Origin: Conus ventricosus
Lineage: Eukaryota; Mollusca; Gastropoda; Neogastropoda; Conidae
Length of the DNA stretch: 64,000 nucleotides
Reading direction: 5' to 3'
Assembly (NCBI GenBank): GCA_018398815.1
Contig: CM031626.1
Location: 40,720,367-40,784,366 of the forward strand
Part shown: positions 48,334 through 60,441 of the stretch, piece after piece
Position numbering within the stretch: the stretch's first letter is position 1
Layout: every line of letters starts with the position of its first letter
The notes under the pieces: model-generated
What the model was told of the DNA's origin: nothing
Seen by the model: only the letters and a program-made list of their open reading frames with translations
The model's database searches: none
Translations under genes and position numbers: made by a program

Positions 48334-48909
48334 GTGTGCAAACTACTATCATTTTGAGTCGTTTTACTCCAAGCAGCAGGAAATTGTGACAGTGACAATC
48401 ATTGAAAGAGAGGGACTGAAAGCTACAGATGCTGAGGCATTGTGGGACTGAAGCACTGTGGGCAGTGAGTGTTGAATTTTGGGATCACTTGCATTTATGT
48501 CCCCCTTAAAAGTTATGTCATATGTAAACATATGTACACACTCACACAGACACCCCCACCCACACACACTGAGTCCTGCAGTGGTGACCAGTCACATGCT
48601 TACCTCTTCCTTCAGAGTGAGGTCACCTGGCTGACAGGGTCAGTCTGTAGGAGTTGCCATTCACTTGGTTCGTTGAAGTTGCTAATCTCATGATTTTTTC
48701 CGTTAGCCTGTAGAAGTATTGAATGACTTGCATCACTGATTATGTTTAATCACTTACATCGTTTGTCTCTTAGATTTTCACCCTGTAGAAGCCACCGATC
48801 AGAAGTTGTTAATTAATTGACTGGCACAGTCAGAAGTCGGTGATCTGTCAGTAAACTGGTTGAAGGCATTAATCGCTTGACTCCTGAATACAATGAACCT
48901 GTGAGAGGA

Positions 48910-49308
48910 ATCACTTGATTTCCATAGTACACCTGTGAACATCTCCAAATCACTTGATTTCCATAGTACACCTGTGAACATCTCCAAATCACTTGATTTC
49001 CATAGTACACCTGTGAACATCTCCAAATCACTTGATTTCCATAGTACACCTGTGAACATCTCCAAATCACTTGATTTCCATAGTACACCTGTGAACATCT
49101 CCAAATCACTTGATTTCCATAGTACACCTGTGAACATCTCCAAATCACTTGATTTCCATAGTACACCTGTGAACATCTCCAAATCACTTGATTTCCATAG
49201 TACACCTGTGAACATCTCCAAATCACTTGATTTCCATAGTACACCTGTGAACATCTCCAAATCACTTGATTTCCATAGTACACCTGTGAACATCTCCAAA
49301 TCACTTGA
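48910..49308. repeat. 39-bp minisatellite, ~10 near-identical copies
   Basis: Unit AATCACTTGATTTCCATAGT plus ACACCTGTGAACATCTCCA. Copies are identical except at the edges. 39 is divisible by three, so repeated open frames appear on both strands. They are not genes. Confidence 0.97.
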
Positions 49309-49461
49309 CCTGCATAGTCAGCCTCGGAAAATGGCTCATTTGTTTCCAAAGGTCAGTGTGTAGAAGTCACGAATCAAATAGACTGACATAACTTCATCTG
49401 TACAATCACAAATCATTGGATGGGAAACCAGATGAAGCCACTTGTCACTTCATTCATGTCT

Positions 49462-49800
49462 GTTGTTAACCTGGAGAAGTCAGATATCATTGGATGACCG
49501 ATACAATTAACCTGAAATTACTTGATTCATGTCTATTGTTAACCTGTAGAAGTCAGATATCAATAGATGACCGATACAATTACCCAGAAATCACTTGATT
49601 TATGTCTATTGTTAACCTGTAGAAGTCAGATATCATTTGATGACCGATACAATTACCCAGAAATCACTTGATTCATGTCTATTGTTAACCTGTAAAAGTC
49701 AGATATCATTTGATGACCGATACAATTACCCAGAAATCACTTGATTTATGTCTGTTGTTAACCTGTAGAAGCTGCTTATCATTTGATGACTAATACAATT
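49462..49800. repeat. 73-bp minisatellite, ~4-5 copies
   Basis: Unit contains AGAAGTCAGATATCATTTGA, TGACCGATACAATTACCCAG and AAATCACTTGATTCATGTCT. The ATCACTTGATT core resembles part of the neighbouring 39-bp unit. Confidence 0.9.
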
Positions 49801-50989
49801 AACCTGTAAATATCTCTTTAGTCAGTTTACTAGTTTGTATATGGGTATCTCTGATCACTTGACTTTGTTCATTGACTGATAGAAACCAGTAACCTGTAAC
49901 CACTTGATGACGTTGGCTGAATTCAGAATGGTTGGCTCTTTGAATTGTGTACCTTTCTAGCTCTCCCTTCCACTTCACAACCTCCGCCGCCCCCACCCCC
50001 CAGCCCCCTTCCACATCTCCCAGTAGTTCCAATCCTCATCTGAAGTTTTTAATGACGCACAGAATTTGCCCTCAGTAGCGGCTTAAAAACAACATCGATG
50101 TCATGGTTCCTCATGAATCGCTAATCATTCGTAGGCTCTGATGTCATGGTTCCTCATAAATCACCAATCATTCATAGGCTCATACCCCCCCCCCCCCCCC
50201 CCCCCCCCCCCCCACACCACACACACACACACACACACATCCCATTCCCATGAATTAATAGATTTCAGAGAAATTTAAGAAAGATCAGTTGAAACAACCC
50301 GCCAAAACATCATTGAAAAAAAATATTGGTGGGGGGGGTGAGGGGCTAGTTGCTGTTGGAATTTGCTCAGCGTTGAATTCATTTTTAGAATGCTTGCATA
50401 AGACTTGATGTGAGGAGAACTTGTGTACACTTCATGGTGAGAGCAGGCCATGGCCATTGTGTCTGTCCAGTGAAAGGCAAAGGAATGTCGGTCTGTGATG
50501 TCTGGCGTCAGTCTGCAAAAGTGAAAGAGGTCGACAAAAGGTGTATGAGCATGTAGAGTTGCAATCATTAGAGCAAAAGTGGACAACAACCACTCGACGA
50601 TACTCGGATTTGCTTCAGGCTGCGCCATTTTGAACGCAAGTTTCAGCATCGTTCAGACAGAAGGAAGAAGAGAGGCGTCTTCCCTAGCCTACGTTGGACT
50701 CTTTTTTTTCTTCTTCTTAAAATTCTTTAATCAGCAATTCCATCCCACCTTAAATGTCCTTAAATCATTAATTGAGTTGCCATTGAGGAGCTGATCATGC
50801 TTACATCAGTTTAGGTTGTGGAAGTTAATAGCATTATTCATTCCTGGATCCTGTCGTGGTGGTGAGTTAGTCCTGCAGTATGATCTGTGAAAAGCGTCCC
50901 CTCCTGTAGACACAATTCCCGCAGTTGTCTTATCTTTCAGAACTGGCTGACAGCACATCGGTGTGGAACCCTGACTCCCCCTATCATTT
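49801..50989 (+). other. Intron G stretch with poly-C
   Basis: A 29-base poly-C run (50185-50213) runs into (AC)n. A 50-60-bp sequence with ATGTCATGGTTCCTCAT and ATCATTC.TAGGCTC is duplicated at about 50098 and 50141. No exon recognised. Confidence 0.65.
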
Positions 50990-51293
50990 AGAGGTCTCTT
51001 GGGAAGCGTGGATCAGCCACACGATGTATGAGAAGTCTTTAGAGGTCTCTTGGGAAGCGTGGATCAGCCACACCATGTATGAGAAGTCTTTAGAGGTCTC
51101 TTGGGAAGCGTGGGTCAGCCACACGATGTATGAGAAGTCTTTAGAGGTCTCTTGGGAAGCGTGGATCAGCCACACCATGTATGAGAAGTCTTAAGAGGTC
51201 TCTTGCGAAGCGTGGATCAGCCACACCATGTATGAGAAGTCTTAAGAGGTCTCTTGGGAAGCGTGGATCAGCCACACGATGTATGAGAAGTCT
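50990..51293. repeat. 51-bp minisatellite, 6 copies
   Basis: Unit GAGGTCTCTTGGGAAGCGTG, GATCAGCCACACGATGTATG and AGAAGTCTTTA. A related partial copy is at about 51360-51395. The 17-codon period keeps a frame open in several readings; not a gene. Confidence 0.95.
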
Positions 51294-51779
51294 GGGATAA
51301 ACTTGCTTTTGTGTACCGCCCACCTCAGTTCCGTTTTGTACTTATGAGGAAGGTCTGCAGCTCGGATCAGCCATATGATGTAAGAGAAGTCTTGGGTAAA
51401 CTTGCTGTAATATACCGCCCACCTCAGTTCCGTTTTGTGCTTATGAGGAAGGTTTGAATACAGAAGTTTTTTTGTGGAGAGTTTGTTGACTGGTCACCCT
51501 TGTGATCTCGTGAGAGAAAGAAAACGAGGTTGATTTAGGTGCACTAGTCTCAGTCTGCCGTGGCCCTCCACAAAAGTCGCAGGTCATGCATTCTGTGATT
51601 GTGGCAGAAAGTCTGTGTGAATCCCTCATAGCAGGATCTGTTAGATGTCGATGACAAGTATGTGGGATTTGTCGGCCATTATTTATCAGCGAGCAGTTGC
51701 TGGGTTATGTGTCTGGAGTCTGTGACTGTTCATTCTTTTGGGTCTCGGTAGCCACTGATTGTTCAACTGCTAATTCTGT

Positions 51780-52740
51780 TATCTGCAACAGGTCCCTAAT
51801 CATTCTGTGATCTGTTGCTGGTTACTAATCATTCTGTGATCTGTCGCTGGTTACTAATCATTCTCTGATCTGTCGCTGGTTACTAATCATTCTGTGATCT
51901 GTCGCTGGTTACTAATCATTCTATGATCTGTCGCTGGTTACTAATCATTCTGTAATCTGTCAAATCACTAATCATTCTATGATCTGCCAAGTCACAAATC
52001 ATTCTTTGATCTGTCAAGTCACTAATCATTCTGTGATATGTCAAGTCACTAATCATTCTGTGATCTGTCAAGTCACTAATCAGTGTGTGATCTCTCAAGT
52101 CACTAATTCTATGATCTGTCACAAGTCACAAATCATTCTATGATCTGTCAAGTCACTAATCATTCTGTGATCTGTCAAGTCACAAATCATTCTATGATCT
52201 GTCACTAATCATTCGATGATCTGTCAAGTCAGTAATTATTCTGTGATCTGTCAAGTTACAAATCATTCGATGATCTGTCACTAATCATTCGATGATCTGT
52301 CACTAATCATTCGATGATCTGTCAAGTCAGTAATCATTCGATGATCTTTCGCAAGTCACTAATCATTCTATGATCTGTCGCAAGTCACTACTCATTCTAT
52401 GATCTGTCACTAATCATTCGATGATCTGTCACTAATCATTCGATGATCTGTCAAGTCAGTAATCATTCTATGATCTGTCACTAATTCTGTGGTCTGTCAA
52501 GTCACTAATCATTTGATGATCTGTCAAGTCACTAATCATTCTGTGATCTGTCAAGTCACTAATCATTCTGTGATCTGTCACAAGTCACTAATCATTCTGT
52601 GATCTGTCACAAGTCACTAATCATTCTGTGATCTGTCACAAGTCACTAATCATTCTGTGATATGTCAAGTCACTTATCTTCGTGATATGTGTCATAATCA
52701 TCTGTGATCTGTCTAGTTACTAATCATTGTGTCTTGTAAA
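51780..52740. repeat. Complex ~25-35-bp minisatellite
   Basis: About 35 units of CACTAATCATTCTGTGATCTGTC with optional insertion of AAGT or ACAAGT and G/A alternatives (TGTGATC, TATGATC, CGATGATC). Confidence 0.92.
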
Positions 52741-53742
52741 TGAATAACTTATGACTCACTCTGTGAGCTGTCAGAAGTCACTAATCATTCCATGATGTCT
52801 TGTAAATGAATAACTTATTACTCACTCTGTGAGCTGTCAGAAGTCGATAATCCTTCCATGGTTTGTCATAAATAACTTTTTGTGATCTGTCAGAAATCAT
52901 TCATCATTCATGCAGTGATTGATATGCCACAGAGCTCTAACTGCTCATTGTAGGTTCTGTCACAAGTCACTAATCCCTCTTTCTGTGATCTGGCACAATC
53001 ATTAATTACTCATTTTACAATCTGAGAGTCTCTCATTCTGTGAACTGTCACAAGTTGTTGATCATTCATATTTTTTGTTGTTGTTGTTATTTGTTGGACA
53101 CTCCTGCGATTTAACTACCGGAAGTCGCTAATGTTATTGTCATCTGTCTGAGCTATACTCCTGTGATCTATCAGATGTGCTGATCCATTTTTCTGTGGTC
53201 CTGTCACCTGCTGTGTGAGGTCACTAACCACATCTCACAGCTCATTCTTTGTGTGGTGTTTCTGAACCCATTGATCATGTGTGGTCCTGTCAGAAATCAT
53301 TGACACCTCTCGTTCTATGGTTGGTTGGAAATGCGTGATCATTGTGTAAGACCCAAATCTCATTCTGTGGTTGGTTGGAATGGCCAGATCATTGTGTGAA
53401 AGGTATGGAACATGGCCCATCATGCATTGTGTGATCTGTCGAGGTCCAAAGCTCTTTCTGTCCCTGAGTGGAAAAGGACGTTTCAGATGATGAGCCTGGT
53501 TGTCTGGCGTGTGTATATATATATATGTATACCATGCTGTGCATCCCCCTTCCCCCACCCACCTCTCTCTCTCTTCCTCTCTCCCTCCCTCACACACTTT
53601 CTACTTTGTCCACGGTCCTGTGATGTGCCTTTGTTCCCTCCCCTCCCTCCTCCCCCTTCTGTCCTCTGCCGTCCCTCCTGGGGAGAGTGTTGCTGCGCCC
53701 CCACTTCATTTTGACAGTGGTGTCCCGTGCTTCCTGTTGTAG
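52741..53742 (+). other. Intron G, last part before candidate exon H
   Basis: Decayed copies of the previous array up to about 53130, then pyrimidine-rich DNA (53540-53670). Ends in TTCCTGTTGTAG. Confidence 0.5.
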
Positions 53743-53855
53743 ACATTGTGTCGGGCCCGGCCTGCTACCTGAACGGTATGGTCAGCAGGGGACATCTCCG
53801 GCCTCAGTAGCTAGCGCGGCCGGCCCCGTCTTTCTTCTTCTGCCGTCCACCAATA
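53743..53855 (+). CDS. Candidate kinase exon H (C-terminal tail), frame doubtful
   Basis: 113 bp between a fair acceptor (TTCCTGTTGTAG) and a good donor (GTATGT), GC-rich compared with its AT-rich flanks. Continuing from exon G (phase 1) it reads DIVSGPACYLNG and hits a stop at codon 23. Another frame is open right through and includes GQQGTSPASVASAAGP, the low-complexity Ser/Ala/Gly style expected of the DYRK1 tail. To use it, one base must be wrong or an exon must lie between G and H. It may also be a chance open stretch. Listed because the tail must be encoded somewhere downstream of G. Confidence 0.35.
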
Positions 53856-54350
53856 GTATGTAGCCTCCCTTTTTTTCTACTTGGGTTTTTTTTTTTTTTT
53901 AATTTTTTTTTAAGGTTAACCCAAGCTTTTTTTTTTCCTTGTACCCTTTTTTCTGTTTTTGAACAAAAATCTAATCTCTTTTCCTATTTTTGAATTTTTT
54001 GTATGTTTTGCTACTTTGACCTTCCTATGACCTCCTTCCTATCTCTCCCTCTCCTTACCCTCCCTACCTGACCCCTTACCTGTGCATTGTCTTCCTACCC
54101 TTCTTCCCCCCCCCCCTCCGTCTAGGGTTGTTGTTTTTTTGGTTTTTTTTACCAGTATTAAAATGATTGTAGGGTGTTTCACAGTGTTTTTATCAATGTG
54201 TTTAGTATCCTATGCAACCCGACCCCCACCCCCACACTCTCCCACCACCTCCCCCTCCCCTTCCCGAAAAAAAGTATTTTGTTTGTGGTTTTAGTCCCTA
54301 TTTTATACTGCGCCCATCTCGCAGTCGTTTTTTTTGCATTGATGTTGAGG
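53856..54350 (+). other. T-rich non-coding stretch
   Basis: Poly-T and C-rich tracts (about 53868-53945, 54104-54117, 54220-54262). No gene seen. Confidence 0.6.
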
Positions 54351-54364
54351 AGCGTACATTCCTT

Positions 54365-54775
54365 GGGAGAAAGCGTAGAGGTGGAGGTAGTTGGGCGATA
54401 GCGTAGTAGAGGTGGAGGTGAGGTGGAGGTAGTTGGGCGATAGCGTAGTAGAGGTGGAGGTAGTTTGGGCGATAGCTTAGTAGAGGTGGAGGTAGTTGGG
54501 CGATAGCGTAGTAGAGGTGGAGGTAGTTGGGCGAAAGCGTAGTAGAGGTGGAGGTAGTTGGGCGATAGCGTAGTAGAGGTGGAGGTAGTTGGGCGATAGC
54601 GTAGTAGAGGTGGAGGTAGTTGGGCGATAGTGTAGTAGAGGTGGAGGTAGTTGGGCGATAGCGTAGTAGAGGTGGAGGTAGTTGGGCGATAGCGTAGTAG
54701 AGGTGGAGGTAGTTGGGCGATAGCGTAGTAGAGGTGGAGGTAGTTGGGAGACGGTGTCGAGGTGGAGGCAGGTGT
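54365..54775. repeat. 31-bp minisatellite, ~13 copies
   Basis: Unit CGTAGTAGAGGTGGAGGTAG plus TTGGGCGATAG. Well conserved. Confidence 0.95.
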
Positions 54776-56699
54776 TCTGTCTCGTTTTCTTCACAGGGGG
54801 TAGAACTGTGTGGTTAGTGTTCAGGTAAGTGCGACATGGACATAGTGCACCTGTAGTTTACTTGTGCCACCAAGACATGCTTTAGCCCTTGCTTTGCCAC
54901 CTGTGTCCTGTTTGGCTTAAACCATTTGCAGCCCCATACTTACCTGTCTGTGCCCCTCCCCCTCCCCCCACCAGTCTCCCTCCTCCAACCCATATTCTCA
55001 GAAGGTAAAATCAAAAGTATCAGGGCTGTCCCCAAATTGCCCAGTTTCCATGAACTGTCATAGGCAGAATGAAAGTTTGGACTATCTGGAGTAGACCCCA
55101 GTAGGGAGAGGGGAAAGGGGGGGGGGGGGGGGACGTTCAGAAAGAAGGAGCCCTGGCGTCTGCACCTGCGCTCCTTCTCCCAGGAAAGGTGGCACTGGGG
55201 CCAGGTTTGTGTGTGGAAGCCAGCTCCTGGCCCTACGCCCTGTTGGTGTGGCAAGGTTCAGACACACACACAGGCACACACGCCTTTCTGACTGGTTTGT
55301 GGCAGAAAGAAAAAAGGAACATAGAAAATCAGGCTCTACTGTGCAACATGGGCTAAGATCTGCCTGTAAACAAGATTGTTAGTTAGAAAATTAATATTCA
55401 AGTGGTAATTTTGCGGGAAGGTAAAATGTTAGTTAAATGAAGCAGTTTTATTTTCTGCCATAGTATACATTCCCAAAGTGGGGGTAGCCATGAAGAAGTG
55501 AGATTGGAGTGGTTGGGCTGCCTTGGTGAAAGTGGACTTTGATTCCGGGTTTTGTTTTGGTTAACGTGTATGCACTTTTGCTTTGTTTGGGTTTTTTGCT
55601 TTGTTTGGGTTTTCCGCAGTGCGTTTGCTTGGTGTTCCTTGTCGTCAGCACTTATTGTTTGGCTTTGGGTTATGTTCCACTGCACACGGGATGATGGGGT
55701 GCATGATGTTTTGCATGTTACTTTTTTTTCCTCTCAAGTATAATGATTTCAGTTTTGTTGTTGTTTTGATTTGTTTGTTTTATCAGTGAATACACATGCT
55801 TTCTTGATGAGATGTTCTGAACGTGAATTTCTGAATGTTTATTGACAAGAAAAAATTCAAATGGCTTTCTGACAAAGATACTGTGCTGCAGGAAATGTTT
55901 CATATTGCGTTTGAGATTTTTGTTTGCAGGCATAAGTTCAGTCTTGTGAATGACATGTATTGATCGTCATGCCTTTTAACTAGTGACGGAACTTTGTTTT
56001 TCAAAAGTGGCAAGCATTACATTGCAGATAGTAGTATGTTTAGCTGGACTCTGCAACTTTCAGCATTTGAGAGGGTGGCGTGTCAGAAATTTGGCTATGA
56101 CAACTCTTTCTTAATTATAAAGAAAACTTCTTCAGTTCTTGTTCAGGTTAATGAATTGGACAAGGTGTATTGCACAAATACATGCATTTTAGCTTTGCAG
56201 ATTCTAAGTTATTCTGACACTTAATGCTGTGCATGCTGTCGGTTTTAGCAGGTATTTGCTTTTATGATTTTTAAAATTTGTGTGTGTGTGTGTGCTTTAT
56301 TTTATGTTTGTGCATGTGGAAGGATTTAAAAAGAGAAAGGGATAACCTATCATTAGCTTTACTTCATGCCAGTTGTAGGGATTTCTTTTTTCTTTTTTAA
56401 TCCATCGGTACCAAAACTGGGTAGAGTGGCATTTCTCAAGATTGGAAACGAGTATGACTATCAGTTTGAATTGTGGCACAGCAAAGCAGACATCCACTGG
56501 ACACCACACAAAATCATAGTAGACCTTAACTGTTACCTGCTGGATGTCTCTTACAATCCAGACAGAAATGAACAAATATCCATCAGATGTCATTAAGAAC
56601 CTTAACTATTCTCTTGATTATTTTGCAGATGTAATCCGAGTAGAAAAAAAGAAAGCATCCAGTAGATGTCACTCAGAATTCTGGTAGAAATAAACATCC
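54776..56699 (+). other. Non-coding region
   Basis: Poly-G run at about 55118-55132. A frame around 56366-56596 and other short frames match nothing known. Confidence 0.5.
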
Positions 56700-58640
56700 A
56701 CTGAATCTGAGTCAAAATTCTAGCAAAAGTTAATAAAAATCCATGAAATATTCAGAATCCAGGCAGAAATGAACAGACATCCCCTGAATGTAATTTAGAA
56801 TCGGAGCAGAAATCAACATCCACTGGATGTCATTTAGAATCCTGGCAGAAATCAACATCCACTGGATGTCATTTAGAATCCTGGCGGAAATAAACATCCA
56901 CAGGATGTCATTTAGAATCCTGGCAAAAGTAAACATTCACTGGATGTCGTTTAGAATGCTGGCAAAAATAAACATCCACAGGATGTCATTTGGAATCCTG
57001 GCCAAAAGAATTATTCAGTGGATGTCATTTAGAATCTGAGCAAAGGAATTATCCGGTGGATGTCATTTAAAATCTTAGCCAAAAGAATTATCCACTAGGT
57101 GTCATTGAGAGTCCTGGTAGAAGGAAGCATCCACTAGGTGTCATTGAGAGTCCTGGTAGGTGTCATTTAGAATCCTGGTAGAAGGAAACATCCACTAGGT
57201 GTCATTTAGAATCCTGGTAGAAGGAAACATTCACTAGGTGTCATTTAGAGTCCTGGTAGAAGGAAACATTCACTAGGTGTCATTGAGAGTCCTGGTAGGT
57301 GTCATTTAGAGTCCTGGTAGAAGGAAACATTCACAAGGTGTCATTGAGAGTCCTGGTAGGTGTCATTTAGAATCCTGGTAGAAGGAAACATTCACTAGGT
57401 GTCATTTAGAATCCTGGTAGAAGGAAACATCCACTAGGTGTCATTTAGAGTCCTGGTAGAAGGAAACATTCACTAGGTGTCATTTAGAGTCCTGGTAGAA
57501 GGAAACATTCACTTGGTGTCATTGAGAGTCCTGGTAGGTGTCATTTAGAGTCGTGGTAGAAGGAAACATTCACTAGGTGTCATTGAGAGTCCTGGTAGGT
57601 GTCATTTAGAATCCTGGTAGAAGGAAACATCCACTAGGTGTCATTTAGAATCCTGGTAGAAGGAAACATCCACTAGGTGTCATTTAGAGTCCTGGTAGAA
57701 GGAAACATCCACTAGGTGTCATTGAGAGTCCTGGTAGAAGGAAACATTCACTAGGTGTCATTTAGAGTCCTGGTAGAAGGAAACATTCACTAGGTGGCAT
57801 TTAGAATCCTGGTAGAAGGAAACATTCACTAGGTGTCATTTAGAATCCTGGTAGAAGGAAACATCCACTAGGTGGCATTGAGAGTCCTGGTAGAAGGAAA
57901 CATTCACTAGGTGTCATTTAGAATCCTGGTAGAAGGAAACATTCACTAGGTGTCATTTAGAATCCTGGTAGAAGTAAACATCCACTAGGTGTCATTGAGA
58001 GTCCTGGTAGAAGGAAACATCATTCACTAGGTGTCATTGAGAGTCCTGGTAGAAGGAAACATCATCCACTAGGTGTCATTTAGAGTCCTGGTAGAAGGAA
58101 GCATTCACTAGGTGTCATTGAGAGTCCTGGTAGGTGTCATTTAGAGTCCTGGTGGAAGGAAACATCCACTTGGTGTCATTGAGAGTCCTGGTAGGTGTCA
58201 TTTAGAATCCTAGTAGAAGGAAACATCCACTAGGTGTCATTGAGAGTCCTGGTAGGTGTCATTTAGAATCCTGGTAGAAGGAAACATTCACTAGGTGTCA
58301 TTGAGAGTCCTGGTAGGTGTCATTTAGAATCCTGGTAGAAGGAAACATCATCCGCTAGGTGTCATTTAGAGTCCTGGTAGAAGGAAACATCATCCACTAG
58401 GTGTCATTTCGAGTCCTGGTAGAAGGAAACATCCACTAGGTGTCATTGAGAGTCCTGGCAGAAATGAAGAGTTACAAGCAGGATGCCAGTTTTGTGATCC
58501 ATGCAGAAATGAACCTGCTTGATGTCATGTAAAGTTCTGCCAGAAAAAAACAACACAGACATCCTGTGGATATCATTTATAATCCTAGCAGAAATACAGG
58601 AACATCCACTGCATGTTGTGTAGAACACAACGTGACAAGA
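56700..58640. repeat. ~39-bp minisatellite with compound units, ~1.9 kb
   Basis: Core unit TAGAATCCTGGTAGAAGGAA plus ACATCCACTAGGTGTCATT. The compound form inserts GAGAGTCCTGGTAGGTGTCA. The first part (56700-57050) is an older, diverged version (CTGGCAGAAATCAACATCCA, CTGGATGTCATTTAGAATC). Confidence 0.95.
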
Positions 58641-59440
58641 GTCCTTGGATCTCGGTCAGGGTCCTGGCAGAAATAAACCCCAACAAACGGTTCTGAAAAT
58701 CCTTGCAGATTTCAACGGACCTCCACTGGAAATTCCTTAGAATCCTGGCATAAATTCACTGACAATCCCTTGAAATCCCGGCAGAAACAAACATCCACCA
58801 GTGATTGGGGGGGAATTTTGCAGGGTGCTCCCAGCACTGACAAGCCGGCATGTTTCATTCAGCAGCCAGCATCAGACCCGGTCCCACAGCCGCGAAAACC
58901 AGTGAAGACTGAAAATCACTGAAGCAGGGCTCCAGGATAGGCCTACACCTGATCTAGATGTATTCACGTCAGCGGGAGATTCAAATCGTGTACATTTCCC
59001 AATTTAAAGTATTCATTAAAAAAAAAAACTGCCACTGAGCACAATGCAACACACTTGAAAATCAGTTTATAGATGTTTTTCTTTTGTTAGTTTCTTCTCT
59101 TTTTTCTTTTTTCTTTTGGTTCACATTCTGATACATCCTGTATTCTGATTTAGCTACCGATCCCAGCAAAATAAAACGGGTCACTGGGACTGACAGCTTA
59201 AAGCAGTTTCAGTATTCTACTCTTGCAAACAGCATTGTACGGACAACTACCGGGGAAACGTCCACTGGTGTTGATGGCCATCTTGGCAAGAATGAAAAAA
59301 ATAGACATCTCATTTACAGACAAAATAGACATCTCATTCACAGACAAAATAGACGTCTCATTCACAGACAAAATAGACATCTCATTCACAGACACGGTGC
59401 TGTGTGCTGGTGCAGGACTGAAAAAAGTCGGCTGCGAATG
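58641..59440 (+). other. Non-coding region with 24-bp repeat
   Basis: At about 59290-59395 a 24-bp unit AAAATAGACATCTCATTCAC occurs four times. Remainder unrecognised. Confidence 0.7.
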
Positions 59441-59545
59441 AGTTGCCTTAACTTGCGCTTAGAGTTGATTTTATCAAGATTTTGCGCATTATAAATACCA
59501 TAATTATTATTATTATTATTTATTATTATTTTATTAACGCTCTTC
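59440..59545 (+). repeat. Retroposon-like end with (ATT)n tail
   Basis: GCGCATTATAAATACCAT followed by (ATT)n. The same GCGC.TTATAAAT.CCAT plus ATT-rich tail occurs inverted near 33.6 kb, so this is probably the 3' end of a SINE- or MITE-like family. Confidence 0.5.
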
Positions 59546-60440
59546 AGTTCTTTCCCTTGAATTTCGATCACAGGTGATCGACGGTTTTCTTCCCGGAATT
59601 ATGGTATTTAAAACAACTTTTTTGTTATCCGAAGCAATAAATCGCCTAAAAAGCCCCAAATGGACACATTCATCACAAAAATTTTATTGTTTTAGAAATA
59701 ATGCGCAGAGTGTTACAAAAAAAAAAACATCTGTTATACAAAACGCAAAAATCTCAAAAACTGTTGAGTTAATGAAGAAAACGTGATCACCTTAAGTTAC
59801 TTAGCTACCAGACTTAAAGGGAAGGAGACCAGATATGTAAGTTTCAGTTCAGCTGGATTCCACTGTGTTTTTTTTCAGTATAAATGTACATTGCGTTTAT
59901 ATTAGTTTTTCAGATCTTTAGTGTGATGTTTACTTCTGTTTAGCATTTACTATTGTTATTGTTGTTGTATTTTATTTTAGAAAACGTAAAATGTGCTTGT
60001 TTCTTTTCATATTCATGTACACCTTTCTCTTCTCACCTTAACGTCCCACCTCAGCTCCTTTTCCTACATATCCCTCCCTCCCGCCCCCTTCCTCCTCCCC
60101 ACCCCCTCCACATTCCCTCCTCATTGTTCCCCCAATTTCTTTCATGTGCCTGTGACCTTCCCCGGTCCAGTCCCCATTACCGCCATGTTTTTCGTGGCCG
60201 TGACAAGTGAGGGTTTTTTTTTTTTTATCGGAAAAAAAATTGAGTATCAAATGAGCTGTGGTACAGAGCCTTAGAGTTGATTGTAACACAGGGGGAGGGG
60301 GGAAGGGGGAAGGGAAGGGGGAAACCTGTATGTGTGGGGTTTTTTTTTTTTTTTGTGGAGAAAAATGAATGGATAAATGAAAAAAAAAAAAGAAAATAAG
60401 AATGAAAGAAACCGACTAGAAATAATCGTAGCTTTGTGCT
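59546..60440 (+). other. AT-rich non-coding stretch
   Basis: Nothing recognised. Pyrimidine-rich at about 60010-60130, homopolymer-rich at about 60210-60400. Confidence 0.6.
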
Positions 60441-60441
60441 T

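Noticed and set aside
48118..49308. CRISPR-like regular repeats
   Set aside because: Units are directly contiguous with no unique spacers, in animal DNA with introns; these are minisatellites.
48799..49363. Open frames on both strands with 13-residue repeats
   Set aside because: Direct translation of the 39-bp minisatellite; equally open in opposing frames, so no coding signal.
50925..51323. Open frame with 17-residue EVSWEAW-type repeats
   Set aside because: 51-bp tandem array; same artefact as above.
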